The notes beneath the pieces are model-generated. The model saw nothing but the letters and a program-made list of their open reading frames with translations. It did no database searches and was not told where the DNA came from. A stretch of DNA of 64,000 bases from Cognatundibacterium rugosum (lineage in GTDB: Bacteria > Pseudomonadota > Gammaproteobacteria > Burkholderiales > Burkholderiaceae_D), in NCBI RefSeq assembly GCF_014284365.1, contig NZ_JACOGG010000010.1:1-64000 (forward strand), given 5' to 3'. Positions 50,215 to 59,311 of the stretch are shown one piece after another. The position numbers and the translations under genes were made by a program. The first letter of the stretch is position 1; every line of letters begins with the position of its first letter.

Positions 50215-50922
50215 TTACACTTCCAGCCATTCCTGACGTATGCGCAGGTCTTGTTTTAAGTCTGCCGGGCTACCTTCAAATACGATGCTGCCATGTCCCA
50301 TGACATACACGCGTTGTGAAATATCAAGCGCAATTGCCAGTTTTTGCTCAACCAACAGCACAGATATGCCTTTCTGTCGTAAAGTCATCAGGTATTCAGC
50401 CACCAGATCAACAATTTTGGGCGCCAGCCCTTCTGTGGGTTCATCAATCATAATCAGATCCGGATCACCCATCAAGGTACGGCACAGTGTCAGCATTTGT
50501 TGTTCGCCACCCGACATCACACCAGCCTGGGTATGCTGGCGCTCCTTTAATCTTGGGAACATCTGATACATATCATCGATCTGCCAGCGTGAAGAAGCGG
50601 CTTTGCCCGACTTTTCACCCAGCCGCAGATTTTGCTCTACCGTCAGGGTTGGGAAAATATCGCGGTTCTCAGGCACATAGCCCAGCCCCTTATGGGCGAT
50701 CTCAAAGGCCTTCAGCCCTAACAGCTGCTGTCCTTTAAACAATATGGACCCACGCGCATCGACCAGTCCCATGGCTGCTTTGACTGTAGTCGAGCGCCCG
50801 ACACCATTGCGCCCGAGCAGACTCACAATTTCGCCCGCGTTAACATGCAGATTCACGCCGTGCAGCACATGACTTTTACCGTAAAACGCGTGTACATCGC
50901 TGAGTTCCAGTAAATGGCTCAT
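50215..50922 (-). CDS. livF: Branched-chain-type ABC transporter ATPase LivF
   Basis: The 235-residue ATPase has GRNGVGRST (Walker A with Arg for the conserved Lys: GVGRST), VMSGGEQQMLTLCRTLM (signature) and LIMIDEPTEGLAPK (Walker B). The Lys-to-Arg change in the Walker A is unusual and could lower ATP hydrolysis by this subunit, although the partner LivG retains Lys. It overlaps livG by 4 bases and ends the transport operon. Confidence 0.92.
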   Translation of the reverse strand: MSHLLELSDVHAFYGKSHVLHGVNLHVNAGEIVSLLGRNGVGRSTTVKAAMGLVDARGSILFKGQQLLGLKAFEIAHKGLGYVPENRDIFPTLTVEQNLRLGEKSGKAASSRWQIDDMYQMFPRLKERQHTQAGVMSGGEQQMLTLCRTLMGDPDLIMIDEPTEGLAPKIVDLVAEYLMTLRQKGISVLLVEQKLAIALDISQRVYVMGHGSIVFEGSPADLKQDLRIRQEWLEV

Positions 50923-51683
50923 ACCGGTTCTCCCGTGTGGGCATGACCACCGAGGTAAGCTTCTTTTACCTGGAGATTGTTACGGATATTGTGTGGTGTA
51001 TCGCAGGCAATCACCTGTCCATAGACCACCACCGCGATCTGGTCGGCCAGACCAAACACCACACTCATATCATGCTCTACCATCAGTAAGGTTTTACCCT
51101 TAGTGACACGACGTATCAGTTCGACCGCCGCATCTGACTCTGAACGGCTCATGCCCGCCGTTGGCTCATCAAGCAGAATGACCTGCGCACCACCGGCAAT
51201 GGTGATACCGATTTCCAGTGCGCGTTGTTCTGCATATGTCAACGAACCGGCGATCACATCGCGTCTGCGTTTCAGGCCTATCTCTTCGAGAACCTGCTCC
51301 GCCTGATCTGTGACTCTGCGCAGCGCATTGAGGCGGTGCCAGAACGAATAGCGGTAGCCCAGTGACCATAAAACAGCACAGCGTAAGTTTTCAAATACGC
51401 TGAGCCTGTGAAAGATATTTGTGATCTGAAAACTGCGTGACAGACCACGCCGGTTGATCTGGTAGGGTGCAAGGTTCGCAATGCTAAGCCCGTTTAAGCG
51501 TATATCACCGCTACTGATACCGAAGCGCCCCGAAATCAGATTGAATAAAGTCGATTTTCCGGCGCCATTGGGGCCAATGATAGCGAAACGCTGGCCAGCC
51601 GGAACCTGTAAACTCGCTCCACGGATAATTTCAGCCTGTCCAAAGCTTTTTCTGACATCCTGCAATTCCAAAGCGAAGCTCAT
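50919..51683 (-). CDS. livG: Branched-chain-type ABC transporter ATPase LivG
   Basis: The 254-residue ATPase has GPNGAGKSTLFN (Walker A), LTYAEQRALEIGITIAGG (signature AEQR in place of SGGQ, seen in LivG-like proteins) and VILLDEPTAGMSRSE (Walker B). It overlaps livM and livF by 4 bases. Confidence 0.93.
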   Translation of the reverse strand: MSFALELQDVRKSFGQAEIIRGASLQVPAGQRFAIIGPNGAGKSTLFNLISGRFGISSGDIRLNGLSIANLAPYQINRRGLSRSFQITNIFHRLSVFENLRCAVLWSLGYRYSFWHRLNALRRVTDQAEQVLEEIGLKRRRDVIAGSLTYAEQRALEIGITIAGGAQVILLDEPTAGMSRSESDAAVELIRRVTKGKTLLMVEHDMSVVFGLADQIAVVVYGQVIACDTPHNIRNNLQVKEAYLGGHAHTGEPV

Positions 51684-52966
51684 GCCTGTGACCTCCTGAT
51701 TTTATCTTCTATCTCGGTGTTAACGAGGTTCCAGACATACATATAGGGCTTGCTAAAGAAAAAGAAGCCAGTGGTCCCAGTCAGCAAGACCAGTACTGCA
51801 AGTACCCAGTCCTGCCAATTTTGTACAGAGAGTGTCATCCCAAGCAAATGCAATATTGGTCCCGCAGCCTGTTCCAGTGAGCGTTGATACAGCATCTCTG
51901 TCAGCATCACTAAGCCACAGAAAGCCAGTACACAGCTCAGACTGACTTTGAGGAAAGGCAGGGCAATTTTGCGCAGCATCCCATGCACCATCACACGCAA
52001 CTGCAACATGATCAGGCTGGCGATACCACCCGGCGCAAACATGACGATCACGATGAAAAAGACGCCCAGATACAACTGCCAGGCCTTGGTCAGATCAGAT
52101 AGCATGACTGTCAGAAACACGCCGATTACCGCCCCTATCATCGGCCCAAAGAAAAAGCCTATGCCACCGATGAACGTAAACAGCAACACCGCACCCGAAC
52201 GCACTGCACTGACGTTTTCAGCAGTGACGATTTCAAAATTAATCGCTGATAAGCCACCTGATACGCCAGCAAAAAAAGCCGATACGATCAGCGTCAGATA
52301 GCGTACCCACTGCGTGTTATAGCCGACAAATTCGGCACGTTCCGGATTGTCGCGTACAGCATTGCAGATACGTCCCAGCGGCGTATGGGTAAATGCAAAC
52401 ATCGCGACGGTAGAGATAAATAGCCAAACCGCAATCAGGTAATAGACTTGTATCTGGGGGCCGAAATTGATGCCGAATAAGGCTTCGCCATATACCCGGT
52501 TAGACGAGATACCGCCTTCTCCACCAAAAAATTTAGGGAACATCAGCGAACACGCGAATACCAGCTCCACCATTCCTAAGGTGATCATGGAAAATGTCGT
52601 ACCCGATTTTTTTGTAGTTACATAGCCAAATAGAATGCCAAAACCCATCCCGGCCAGGCCGCCGGCCAAAGGTATTAAAGGCAGAGGCAACGGGATTTGT
52701 CCCGCACCGGCCAGGTTCATGGCATGAATCGCAAAGAAAGCGCCCAGCCCGGAATACACGGCATGTCCGAAGGACAGCATCCCCCCCTGCCCCAGCAGCA
52801 TATTAAAAGACAGGCCAAAAATCATCAGCGTGCCTATCTGTGACAGCAGCGAGAGCGCAGCACCATGCGTGAACAGCTTGGGTGCGATCAGTAACAGCAG
52901 CGCAAAACTGCTCCAGATCAGCCAGCGTGCCAAATTCAGCGGCTGATATCTTATCGTCGTCAGCAT
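51680..52966 (-). CDS. livM: Branched-chain-type ABC transporter permease LivM with C-terminal extension
   Basis: The 428-residue permease has the LivM core (about 1-325) with GQGGMLSFGHAVYSGLGAFF and, later, FGPMIGAVIGVFL. About 100 extra residues follow with two more hydrophobic segments (SLSCVLAFCGLVMLTEMLY and DWVLAVLVLLTGTTGFFFF). Usual LivM proteins end near 320-360. The role of the tail is unknown. Starts 3 bases after livH ends. Confidence 0.92.
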   Translation of the reverse strand: MLTTIRYQPLNLARWLIWSSFALLLLIAPKLFTHGAALSLLSQIGTLMIFGLSFNMLLGQGGMLSFGHAVYSGLGAFFAIHAMNLAGAGQIPLPLPLIPLAGGLAGMGFGILFGYVTTKKSGTTFSMITLGMVELVFACSLMFPKFFGGEGGISSNRVYGEALFGINFGPQIQVYYLIAVWLFISTVAMFAFTHTPLGRICNAVRDNPERAEFVGYNTQWVRYLTLIVSAFFAGVSGGLSAINFEIVTAENVSAVRSGAVLLFTFIGGIGFFFGPMIGAVIGVFLTVMLSDLTKAWQLYLGVFFIVIVMFAPGGIASLIMLQLRVMVHGMLRKIALPFLKVSLSCVLAFCGLVMLTEMLYQRSLEQAAGPILHLLGMTLSVQNWQDWVLAVLVLLTGTTGFFFFSKPYMYVWNLVNTEIEDKIRRSQA

Positions 52967-52969
52967 CGC

Positions 52970-53917
52970 CTACCCCTCCCTGTTACCTAATAAGCCGCGT
53001 GGCCTGAAGATCAGTATTAACACCAGCAGCAAATACGGCAGCACCGGTGCTGCCTGAGAGATGGTAACCTGAGCTAAGGCATAAGCGGGCCAATCCGGCG
53101 ACAGCGGCATGCCTGCTTTGAGCAGAATACTGGCAAGCGAATGATCCAAGGCCACTGCAAATGTCTGCACGATCCCTATCAGCAGCGAGGCGACAAACGC
53201 ACCGGCCAGTGAGCCCATACCGCCCACGACAACCACCACAAAGATGATACTGCCCAGCGTGGCTGCCATTCCCGGCTCAGTCACAAAGGCATTGCCCCCC
53301 ACCACGCCAGCCAGACCGGCAAGCGCACAGCCGCCGCCGAACACCAGCATAAAGACGCGTGGCACATTGTGTCCCAGCGCCTCAACCGCTTCAGGATGGG
53401 TCAGCGCCGCTTGTATCACGAGACCGATGCGGGTTCTGGTCAACAGCACATAAATCGCCAGCAGCATCGCCAGTGCAACCAGCATCATAAAACCGCGATA
53501 AGCAGGAAAGGTGGTGCTGTAAATAGTAAATAAGGAACCTTCCAGCGAAGCTGGAATCGCATACGGGACGTTGGATCGTCCCCAAATCAACTGCACCAGC
53601 TCTACGATCACATAAGATAAGCCAAAGGTGAACAGCAGCTCCGGGATGTGACCGTAACGGTGTACACGACGCAGACCGTATTTTTCCACCATTGCTCCCA
53701 AGATGCCAACCAACAGCGGTGCCAGAAAAAAAGCAGTCCAAAAGCCGAAATAGCTGCTCAGCATATACGCGAAATAGGCGCCCAGCATATAAAAGCTGGC
53801 ATGGGCAAAATTCAGCACACCCATCATACTGAAAATCAGGGTCAGCCCTGATGACAGCATGAACAGCAGTAGTCCATAGCTGACGCCGTTGAGCAGACTT
53901 ATCAAAATAAATTCCAC
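52970..53917 (-). CDS. livH: Branched-chain-type ABC transporter permease LivH
   Basis: The protein is 315 residues from GTG 53917 (start reads MEFILISLLNGVSYGLLLFM), with AAAGGA upstream. The 36 in-frame codons before it are not LivH-like and run through a terminator. The permease signature GVLNFAHASFYMLGAYFAYM is present, followed by eight membrane helices. Confidence 0.92.
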   Translation of the reverse strand: MEFILISLLNGVSYGLLLFMLSSGLTLIFSMMGVLNFAHASFYMLGAYFAYMLSSYFGFWTAFFLAPLLVGILGAMVEKYGLRRVHRYGHIPELLFTFGLSYVIVELVQLIWGRSNVPYAIPASLEGSLFTIYSTTFPAYRGFMMLVALAMLLAIYVLLTRTRIGLVIQAALTHPEAVEALGHNVPRVFMLVFGGGCALAGLAGVVGGNAFVTEPGMAATLGSIIFVVVVVGGMGSLAGAFVASLLIGIVQTFAVALDHSLASILLKAGMPLSPDWPAYALAQVTISQAAPVLPYLLLVLILIFRPRGLLGNREG

Positions 53918-53983
53918 AACACATCCTTTCCAGCCACTGGTATGCGTACATAACGCTGCGTGATTCAGCATTTTCAGGCAAAA

Positions 53984-54016
53984 AAAGAGAGCCGACACCG
54001 TCGTGTGGCTCTCTTT
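53984..54016 (-). terminator. Intra-operon terminator after the binding-protein gene
   Basis: AAAGAGAGCC and GGCTCTCTTT form a 10-bp stem with an inner ACAC/GTGT pair, followed by a T tract on the minus strand. It probably keeps the binding protein more abundant than the permeases. Confidence 0.75.
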
Positions 54017-54025
54017 CGGGCTCAC

Positions 54026-55267
54026 TTATGATGGCCGCTTCATCTGACAGGAAGAGGGTTGTGAAGCGACGAAGGCGTCAATTTTTTGATTGGTTTTCCA
54101 GCCCAACCCTGTATTTTCCTGGTCGTATTTGACGTCTTTACCATTGATTTTTACCCAGGTGGCGATATAGAGCGGCTGCTGTAACTGATGATCGGTTTTA
54201 CGCATGGTGACTTCCCCGTTCAGACTGCGGTAGCTCAGTCCCTCCATGGCGAAAGCGACTTTAACCGGGTCAGTGGACTTGGCCTGTTTCATCGCATTTG
54301 ACAGCCCCAGCAACACGGAATATGTCGCAATCGAATAATAGTCGTCTTTGTACTTCGCCTTGAATCCTTCCACGATATCTTTACCTGAGAAGGTTTCGTT
54401 ATTCGGATTCCAATAGGCGACATATTTCACGTGATCGATACCGGCTGCGCCCATCGCTGTCGGCACCCCCGTGGTCGATGCGTAATAGGTATAGAAGTTC
54501 GCTTTCAAGTCCGCGTCTTTGGCGGCCTTGATCAGCAACGCCAAATCAGCACCCCAGTTACCCGTGATTACAGTATCTGCACCCGCAGCCTTGATTTTAG
54601 CGATATAGGGGGCAAAATCTTTGACCTGACCGATAGGATGCAAATCATCACCGACTATTTGGATATCGGGACGTTTGCGGGCCAGATATTCCTTGGCGGC
54701 GCGGGTCACTTGCTGTCCAAAGGAGTAATTCTGGCCAATGATGTAGATTTTCTTGATGTTCTTATCTGCCGCCATATAGGTGGTCAGGGCTTCCATCTTC
54801 ATGTCGGAATTAGCGTCAAAGCGAAAGTGCCAGAAACTGCACTTGCTATTGGTCATGTCCGGATCGACTGCGGCGTGGTTCAGGTAAACAATTTCTTTGC
54901 CGGGATTGCGCTCATTGTGTTTATTGATCGCGTCCAGCAAGGCCATTCCTACGCCCGATCCATTGCCTTGGGTGACATAGCGAAAGCCTTTATCTATCAC
55001 CGTTTTCAACACATTCAGGGATTCCTGCGGACTGCCTTTGTTGTCAAAGCCAATCACCTCCAGCTTATGTTCGCCCGCCCATTTTTCGGCGTTTGCCTTG
55101 TCTGCCACATACTGAAACGAGTTAAGGATGTTTTGTCCGACCGGTGCGAATGGGCCAGAGAGTGGATCGATATAGGCGATTTTGATGGTTTCGGCCTGAC
55201 TCAGGGAAGCGCTGGCGCAAAACAAGGTACCTATTGCGATGCGTACTGCACGATTGCTACATGTCAT
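54026..55267 (-). CDS. Periplasmic substrate-binding protein of the Liv-type transporter
   Basis: The 413-residue protein has a signal peptide (MTCSNRAVRIAIGTLFCASA, cleavage after SQA) and a Leu/Ile/Val-binding fold: IKIAYIDPLSGPFAPVGQNI, YVTQGNGSGVGMALLDAI and KKIYIIGQNYSFGQQVTRAA. Substrates of this subclass include amino acids, aromatic acids and acyl compounds. Proximity to the acyl-CoA ligase and FadB-like enzyme favours an acid that is later activated with CoA. Confidence 0.9.
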   Translation of the reverse strand: MTCSNRAVRIAIGTLFCASASLSQAETIKIAYIDPLSGPFAPVGQNILNSFQYVADKANAEKWAGEHKLEVIGFDNKGSPQESLNVLKTVIDKGFRYVTQGNGSGVGMALLDAINKHNERNPGKEIVYLNHAAVDPDMTNSKCSFWHFRFDANSDMKMEALTTYMAADKNIKKIYIIGQNYSFGQQVTRAAKEYLARKRPDIQIVGDDLHPIGQVKDFAPYIAKIKAAGADTVITGNWGADLALLIKAAKDADLKANFYTYYASTTGVPTAMGAAGIDHVKYVAYWNPNNETFSGKDIVEGFKAKYKDDYYSIATYSVLLGLSNAMKQAKSTDPVKVAFAMEGLSYRSLNGEVTMRKTDHQLQQPLYIATWVKINGKDVKYDQENTGLGWKTNQKIDAFVASQPSSCQMKRPS

Positions 55268-55446
55268 ATGCTCACTCTCCGGTATAGATGGTCTGATGGA
55301 ACAACTTAAGGACGGATACAGCCTTGCATGAAACTATGGTGCTCATTTTTGACTTGTTTTTTTACAGCTTGACCAGCAGCGAAACCTGAGCTTGTTTGTG
55401 CTGCACAGGCTCAGACCCAATCGGGCCTGAGCGCTTGAACGCCGAA

Positions 55447-57099
55447 TCAGACAGTCGGCAACTGATGCTCTTTAAATTGCTCACGCAATTTATTTTTCAG
55501 GATTTTGCCGGTTGCTCCCAGTGGCAGCGCATCAATAAAGGCAATGTCGTCCGGTATCCACCACTTGGCGACTTTACCTTCAAAAAATTGCAGAAGCTCT
55601 TCTTTTGTGACTTCTGCACCCTGCTTTTTCACAACCAGCAACAGTGGACGTTCATCCCATTTAGGGTGAAATACACCAATACAGGCTGCCTGCATCACCG
55701 CAGGATGGCCCATCGCCACATTCTCCAGATCGATACTGCCTATCCATTCGCCGCCAGACTTAATGACATCTTTACTGCGATCTGTGATTTGCATAAAACC
55801 ATCGGCGTCTATGGTTGCCACATCACCGGTAGCAAACCAGCCATTGTGCAACACATCGCCGCCCTCACCTTTGTAATACGCACTGATGATCCACGGGCCG
55901 CGAACCAATAAATTCCCATAGGTTTTGCCATCCCACGCCAGTTCTTTACCAGCATCATCTACGATCTTCATCTCTACGCCGTACAGGACATGACCTTGTT
56001 TGGTCAACACTGCTTCTTTTTCAGTTTCCGGCAGCTCCATGTGTTTTGCAAGCAAAGTGCAGGACGTACCCAAAGGCGACATTTCTGTCATTCCCCAGGC
56101 ATGGACAACCTCAACGCCATAGCTATGACGCAGGGTGTGCATCATGGCCGGTGGACAAGCTGAGCCGCCTATCACCGTACGTTTAAAGCTGGAAAAACGC
56201 AGGCCATGCTGGCTCACATGATTGAGCAGGCCCAGCCAGACTGTAGGAACGCCGGCAGAGAACGTGACACGCTCTTGCTCAAACAATTCATACAAAGATT
56301 TGCCATCCAGGAATGGACCAGGAAATACCAGTTTCCCGCCTGTTAATGGTGCCGAATAAGGCAGCCCCCAAGCGTTGACATGAAACATAGGGACGACAGG
56401 CAATACGGTATCGCGTGCGGAAACATTCAGCCCATCTGGCAACGCAGACGCATAGGAATGCAGGACGGTTGAACGATGAGAATACAGTGCACCTTTCGGA
56501 TGTCCGGTCGTGCCTGAGGTGTAACACAGGCTGGACGCAGAATTTTCATCGAACAAGGGCCAGTCGTAGTCGCTGCTTTGTGCCGCCAATAACTCTTCGT
56601 AGCACAGCAAGTTGCTGAGCTTGCTTTCGGCAGGCATATGCGATCTGCCGCACATCATCACAAAGCCTTTCACGCCTGGGCAGTGGGCGGCAATCCCTTC
56701 CACGATGGGAAGAAAGCTAATGTCAAAAAACAGATACTGATCTTCCGCATGGTTGATCATGTAGACGATTTGTTCAGGATGGAGACGTGGATTGATCGTA
56801 TGCAACACCGCACCTGAGCCCGACACTGCATAATAAGCCTCCAGATGACGGTAGCCATTCCAGGCAATCGTCGCCACGCGATCTCCAAGCTTTACCCCAA
56901 GCTGTGTCAATGCATTTGCCAACTGCTTGCTGCGTTGATGGCACTGGCGATAGTTATAGCGATGTATATCCCCTTCTACGCGGCGGGAAACAATTTCACT
57001 CGTACCGAAATAGCGGTCAGCATGCTCAATAATGCTGGAAATCAGCATCGGTTTTTCCATCATTTGACCCATTAACGGGCTCTTTGGGTAAGCTGACAT
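55447..57099 (-). CDS. Acyl-CoA ligase (AMP-forming, medium/long-chain type)
   Basis: The 550-residue enzyme starts at ATG 57099, with GAGGAG upstream. The AMP-binding motif is [18 protein letters not shown] (about 176-193), followed by [28 protein letters not shown] and the C-terminal catalytic Lys in [15 protein letters not shown]. It activates fatty-type acids to CoA esters for breakdown by the FadB-like enzyme. Its chain length preference is not readable. Confidence 0.93.
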   Translation of the reverse strand: MSAYPKSPLMGQMMEKPMLISSIIEHADRYFGTSEIVSRRVEGDIHRYNYRQCHQRSKQLANALTQLGVKLGDRVATIAWNGYRHLEAYYAVSGSGAVLHTINPRLHPEQIVYMINHAEDQYLFFDISFLPIVEGIAAHCPGVKGFVMMCGRSHMPAESKLSNLLCYEELLAAQSSDYDWPLFDENSASSLCYTSGTTGHPKGALYSHRSTVLHSYASALPDGLNVSARDTVLPVVPMFHVNAWGLPYSAPLTGGKLVFPGPFLDGKSLYELFEQERVTFSAGVPTVWLGLLNHVSQHGLRFSSFKRTVIGGSACPPAMMHTLRHSYGVEVVHAWGMTEMSPLGTSCTLLAKHMELPETEKEAVLTKQGHVLYGVEMKIVDDAGKELAWDGKTYGNLLVRGPWIISAYYKGEGGDVLHNGWFATGDVATIDADGFMQITDRSKDVIKSGGEWIGSIDLENVAMGHPAVMQAACIGVFHPKWDERPLLLVVKKQGAEVTKEELLQFFEGKVAKWWIPDDIAFIDALPLGATGKILKNKLREQFKEHQLPTV

Positions 57100-57180
57100 C
57101 TGTTCTCCTCGCATCAATTCTGGTTGGTGTTTCGTTGGTTTTAGAGCGAAAATACTAAATTAAATTTATGGCAGATTTTT

Positions 57181-57190
57181 GTACGACCGT
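57181..57190. promoter_or_regulatory. Second fatty-acid-type operator candidate
   Basis: GTACGACCGT differs at one base from GTACGATCGT at 50091-50100, upstream of the FadB-like gene. It lies about 80 bases before the acyl-CoA ligase start. Confidence 0.4.
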
Positions 57191-57306
57191 GCGGAAAGGT
57201 CAATCTTTATTCATTCTGCAATGCAACAACTGTTTCCGATGTATTGAAAATCTGACGCACTGATTTCAATTTGCTTTGACTGTGCGGTGAGCAATCAAGA
57301 GAATGT

Positions 57307-57336
57307 AAAAAAAAACCGCAGCTTACGCTACGGTTT
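57307..57336 (-). terminator. Terminator of rlmJ
   Basis: On the minus strand AAACCG and CGGTTT with inner AGC/GCT pairs form a stem followed by a run of T. It is 13 bases after the rlmJ stop. Confidence 0.85.
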
Positions 57337-57348
57337 GTGTGTCGCTGA

Positions 57349-58281
57349 TCAGGCAGCAGTTCCGGGTTTCTTAAAGCGAGGATTTTGCCCCGTTAAGGGT
57401 GTGCCAGTTTGAATTTCAAACTTGGCCTGCTTATCTTTCCCCAGCACAGCGACCAGGTAAGGCATGACTTCTTTTAAAGTTGCCACCAAGGTCCAGGGTG
57501 GATTCAGGATAAACATACCGCTGCTGTGTAAGCCAAAGCCATCGGGTGCGGGACCGCTGATCGATAAGCTCACATTGAGCCACTCTTTACATTCAACCCG
57601 CTTCAGTTTTTCTGGCAATTCACGGGATTCCATGCGTTGCAAAATGGGGTACCACACTGCATAGGTGCCGCTAGGGAAGCGCTTGACCGCTTCATCCAGG
57701 GCCGATTTAACGCGGCGATAATCATCTTTGACTTCGTAAGGCGGGTCTATCAGCACCAATGCGCGACGTGATGGTGGTGGCAACAAGGATTTGAGACTGT
57801 CAAAGCCATCGGTATCGGAAATGATAATCCGCTTACCACGCACCGTCGGACGCTTGCCCTGCTCTGCCTGATGTGCTTCCAGCTTGCGGAAATTCTCGCT
57901 GAGTACCTTGATTTCACTCGGGTGTAATTCAAACAAACGCAGCCTGTCTTGCTCACGTAGTATCTTTTCTGCACAAAATGGCGAGCCCGGGTAGTAGCGC
58001 AGCTTGCCGCTGGGATTCATTTCTTTGATCAGATTGATGTACTCCGCTAACGCTGGAGGTAAGTCGTTCTTACCCCAAAGCGGGCCGATACCAGTCTCGA
58101 ATTCAGCATTTTTTGTTGCATAGCCGCTGTCTAAGGCGTACAGGCCGGCACCGGCGTGAGTATCAACATAGGTGTAAGCCGTGTCTTTTTGATTCAGGTA
58201 TTGGATTAACTGAACTAACACAAAATGCTTTAACACGTCGGCGTGATTGCCCGCATGAAAGCCGTGGCGATAGCTGAACAT
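57349..58281 (-). CDS. rlmJ: 23S rRNA (adenine2030-N6)-methyltransferase
   Basis: The 310-residue protein starts MFSYRHGFHAGNHADVLKHF, the diagnostic N-terminus of RlmJ, followed by YVDTHAGAGLYAL (SAM motif) and VLIDPPYEVKDDYRR, the DPPY catalytic motif. It methylates A2030 of 23S rRNA. Confidence 0.96.
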   Translation of the reverse strand: MFSYRHGFHAGNHADVLKHFVLVQLIQYLNQKDTAYTYVDTHAGAGLYALDSGYATKNAEFETGIGPLWGKNDLPPALAEYINLIKEMNPSGKLRYYPGSPFCAEKILREQDRLRLFELHPSEIKVLSENFRKLEAHQAEQGKRPTVRGKRIIISDTDGFDSLKSLLPPPSRRALVLIDPPYEVKDDYRRVKSALDEAVKRFPSGTYAVWYPILQRMESRELPEKLKRVECKEWLNVSLSISGPAPDGFGLHSSGMFILNPPWTLVATLKEVMPYLVAVLGKDKQAKFEIQTGTPLTGQNPRFKKPGTAA

Positions 58282-58393
58282 GATTGGTATTCCTATAAAA
58301 AATGAAAGGCAAGCTGCAAAGCAGATTGCCGTAATTTGCTGAAGTTTGCCGAAAACCGGAAAGCATCAACGATGCAGCCAGTCAAAGCTGGGC

Positions 58394-58897
58394 TCAGGCG
58401 ATACGTTTACCCAGTATCAGTAAGTCGCGTTCTATCCCATCCAGATTGGCAACACGCGGCATATTGGCCCAGGTTTCAAAACCGAAGCGTTTAAACAATT
58501 CCAGACTAGGCTGATTATGTCCAAAAATAAAGCCTAATAAAGTATGAACCTGAATAGTTGGAGCGTGCTCGATAGCCAGTTGCAGGAATTTTTTTCCTAA
58601 ACCATGGCCACGCGCATCTTCATGCAGATAAATAGACAGCTCGGCAGTTCCAGAGTAAGCCGGACGTCCATAAAAATTGGAAAACGAAAGCCAGCCCGTG
58701 ATTTTACCATTTTCCTCACTGACCCATAAAGGTCTGCGTTCAGGGGTATGGTCGGCAAACCAGTTTTCGCGGGAGGCAACTGTGATTTCTTCGGTGTCTG
58801 CCGTTACCTGACGGGAGGCAATGGTGGAGTTATAGATAGCAACTATCGCGGGTAAATCGCTATGTTGGGCCAGACGATAATGGAAGCCGGAGCTCAT
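58394..58897 (-). CDS. GNAT N-acetyltransferase (phosphinothricin acetyltransferase-like)
   Basis: The 167-residue protein has YNSTIASRQVTADTEEIT and NGKITGWLSFSNFYGRPAYS, typical of the Pat/MnaT subgroup of GNAT enzymes. The acetyl-CoA loop is EDARGHGLGKKFLQLAIEHA (about 93-112) and LFKRFGFETW gives motif B. Members acetylate amino-acid analogues; the substrate is not known. Confidence 0.88.
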   Translation of the reverse strand: MSSGFHYRLAQHSDLPAIVAIYNSTIASRQVTADTEEITVASRENWFADHTPERRPLWVSEENGKITGWLSFSNFYGRPAYSGTAELSIYLHEDARGHGLGKKFLQLAIEHAPTIQVHTLLGFIFGHNQPSLELFKRFGFETWANMPRVANLDGIERDLLILGKRIA

Positions 58898-58913
58898 TCA
58901 ACTACTTTCATTG

Positions 58914-59294
58914 TCAGATTGTATGGGTGGCACGACTCGAACGTATCGCTGTGCCCAAGGCTTCTTCGATACGCAAACGGATGCGGTTACCGGTTTCATC
59001 GGATGGAAAATGTACACCTATGCCTTGAGATTTGTTATTGCCTGCACCGGCCGGTGTGATCCAGGCGACTTTACCCGCTATAGGATATTTTGCAGGATCG
59101 TCCAACAAGGTCAAAATCAGATAAATTTCTTCACCGATACGGTAAGTTTTATTCGTCGGCACAAAGATGCCGCCATTTTTCAGAAATGGCATGTAAGCGG
59201 CGAACAGCGCTGCCTTTTCCTTGATTGCAAGGGATAAAACTGACGGGCGATTAGGTGCGCTAATGGCTGCGCTGTCATTCGACATATCTGACAT
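58914..59294 (-). CDS. PilZ-domain type IV pilus protein
   Basis: The 126-residue protein resembles PilZ of type IV pilus biogenesis: LSLAIKEKAALFAAYMPFLK then GGIFVPTNKTYRIGEEIYL and GKVAWITPAGAGN. The RxxxR c-di-GMP motif is not seen in front, as in true PilZ. It lies between the GNAT gene and holB; a holB-pilZ neighbourhood is common in betaproteobacteria. Confidence 0.9.
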   Translation of the reverse strand: MSDMSNDSAAISAPNRPSVLSLAIKEKAALFAAYMPFLKNGGIFVPTNKTYRIGEEIYLILTLLDDPAKYPIAGKVAWITPAGAGNNKSQGIGVHFPSDETGNRIRLRIEEALGTAIRSSRATHTI

Positions 59295-59311
59295 AACTGA
59301 ATATCCTGATG

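Noticed and set aside
53391-53981. Minus-strand frame of 196 codons overlapping livH
   Set aside because: Different frame of the same DNA; LivH motifs are all in the other frame.
54431-55309. Plus-strand frame of 292 codons
   Set aside because: Antisense to the Liv-type binding protein, which has a signal peptide and full family match; no domain in the antisense frame.
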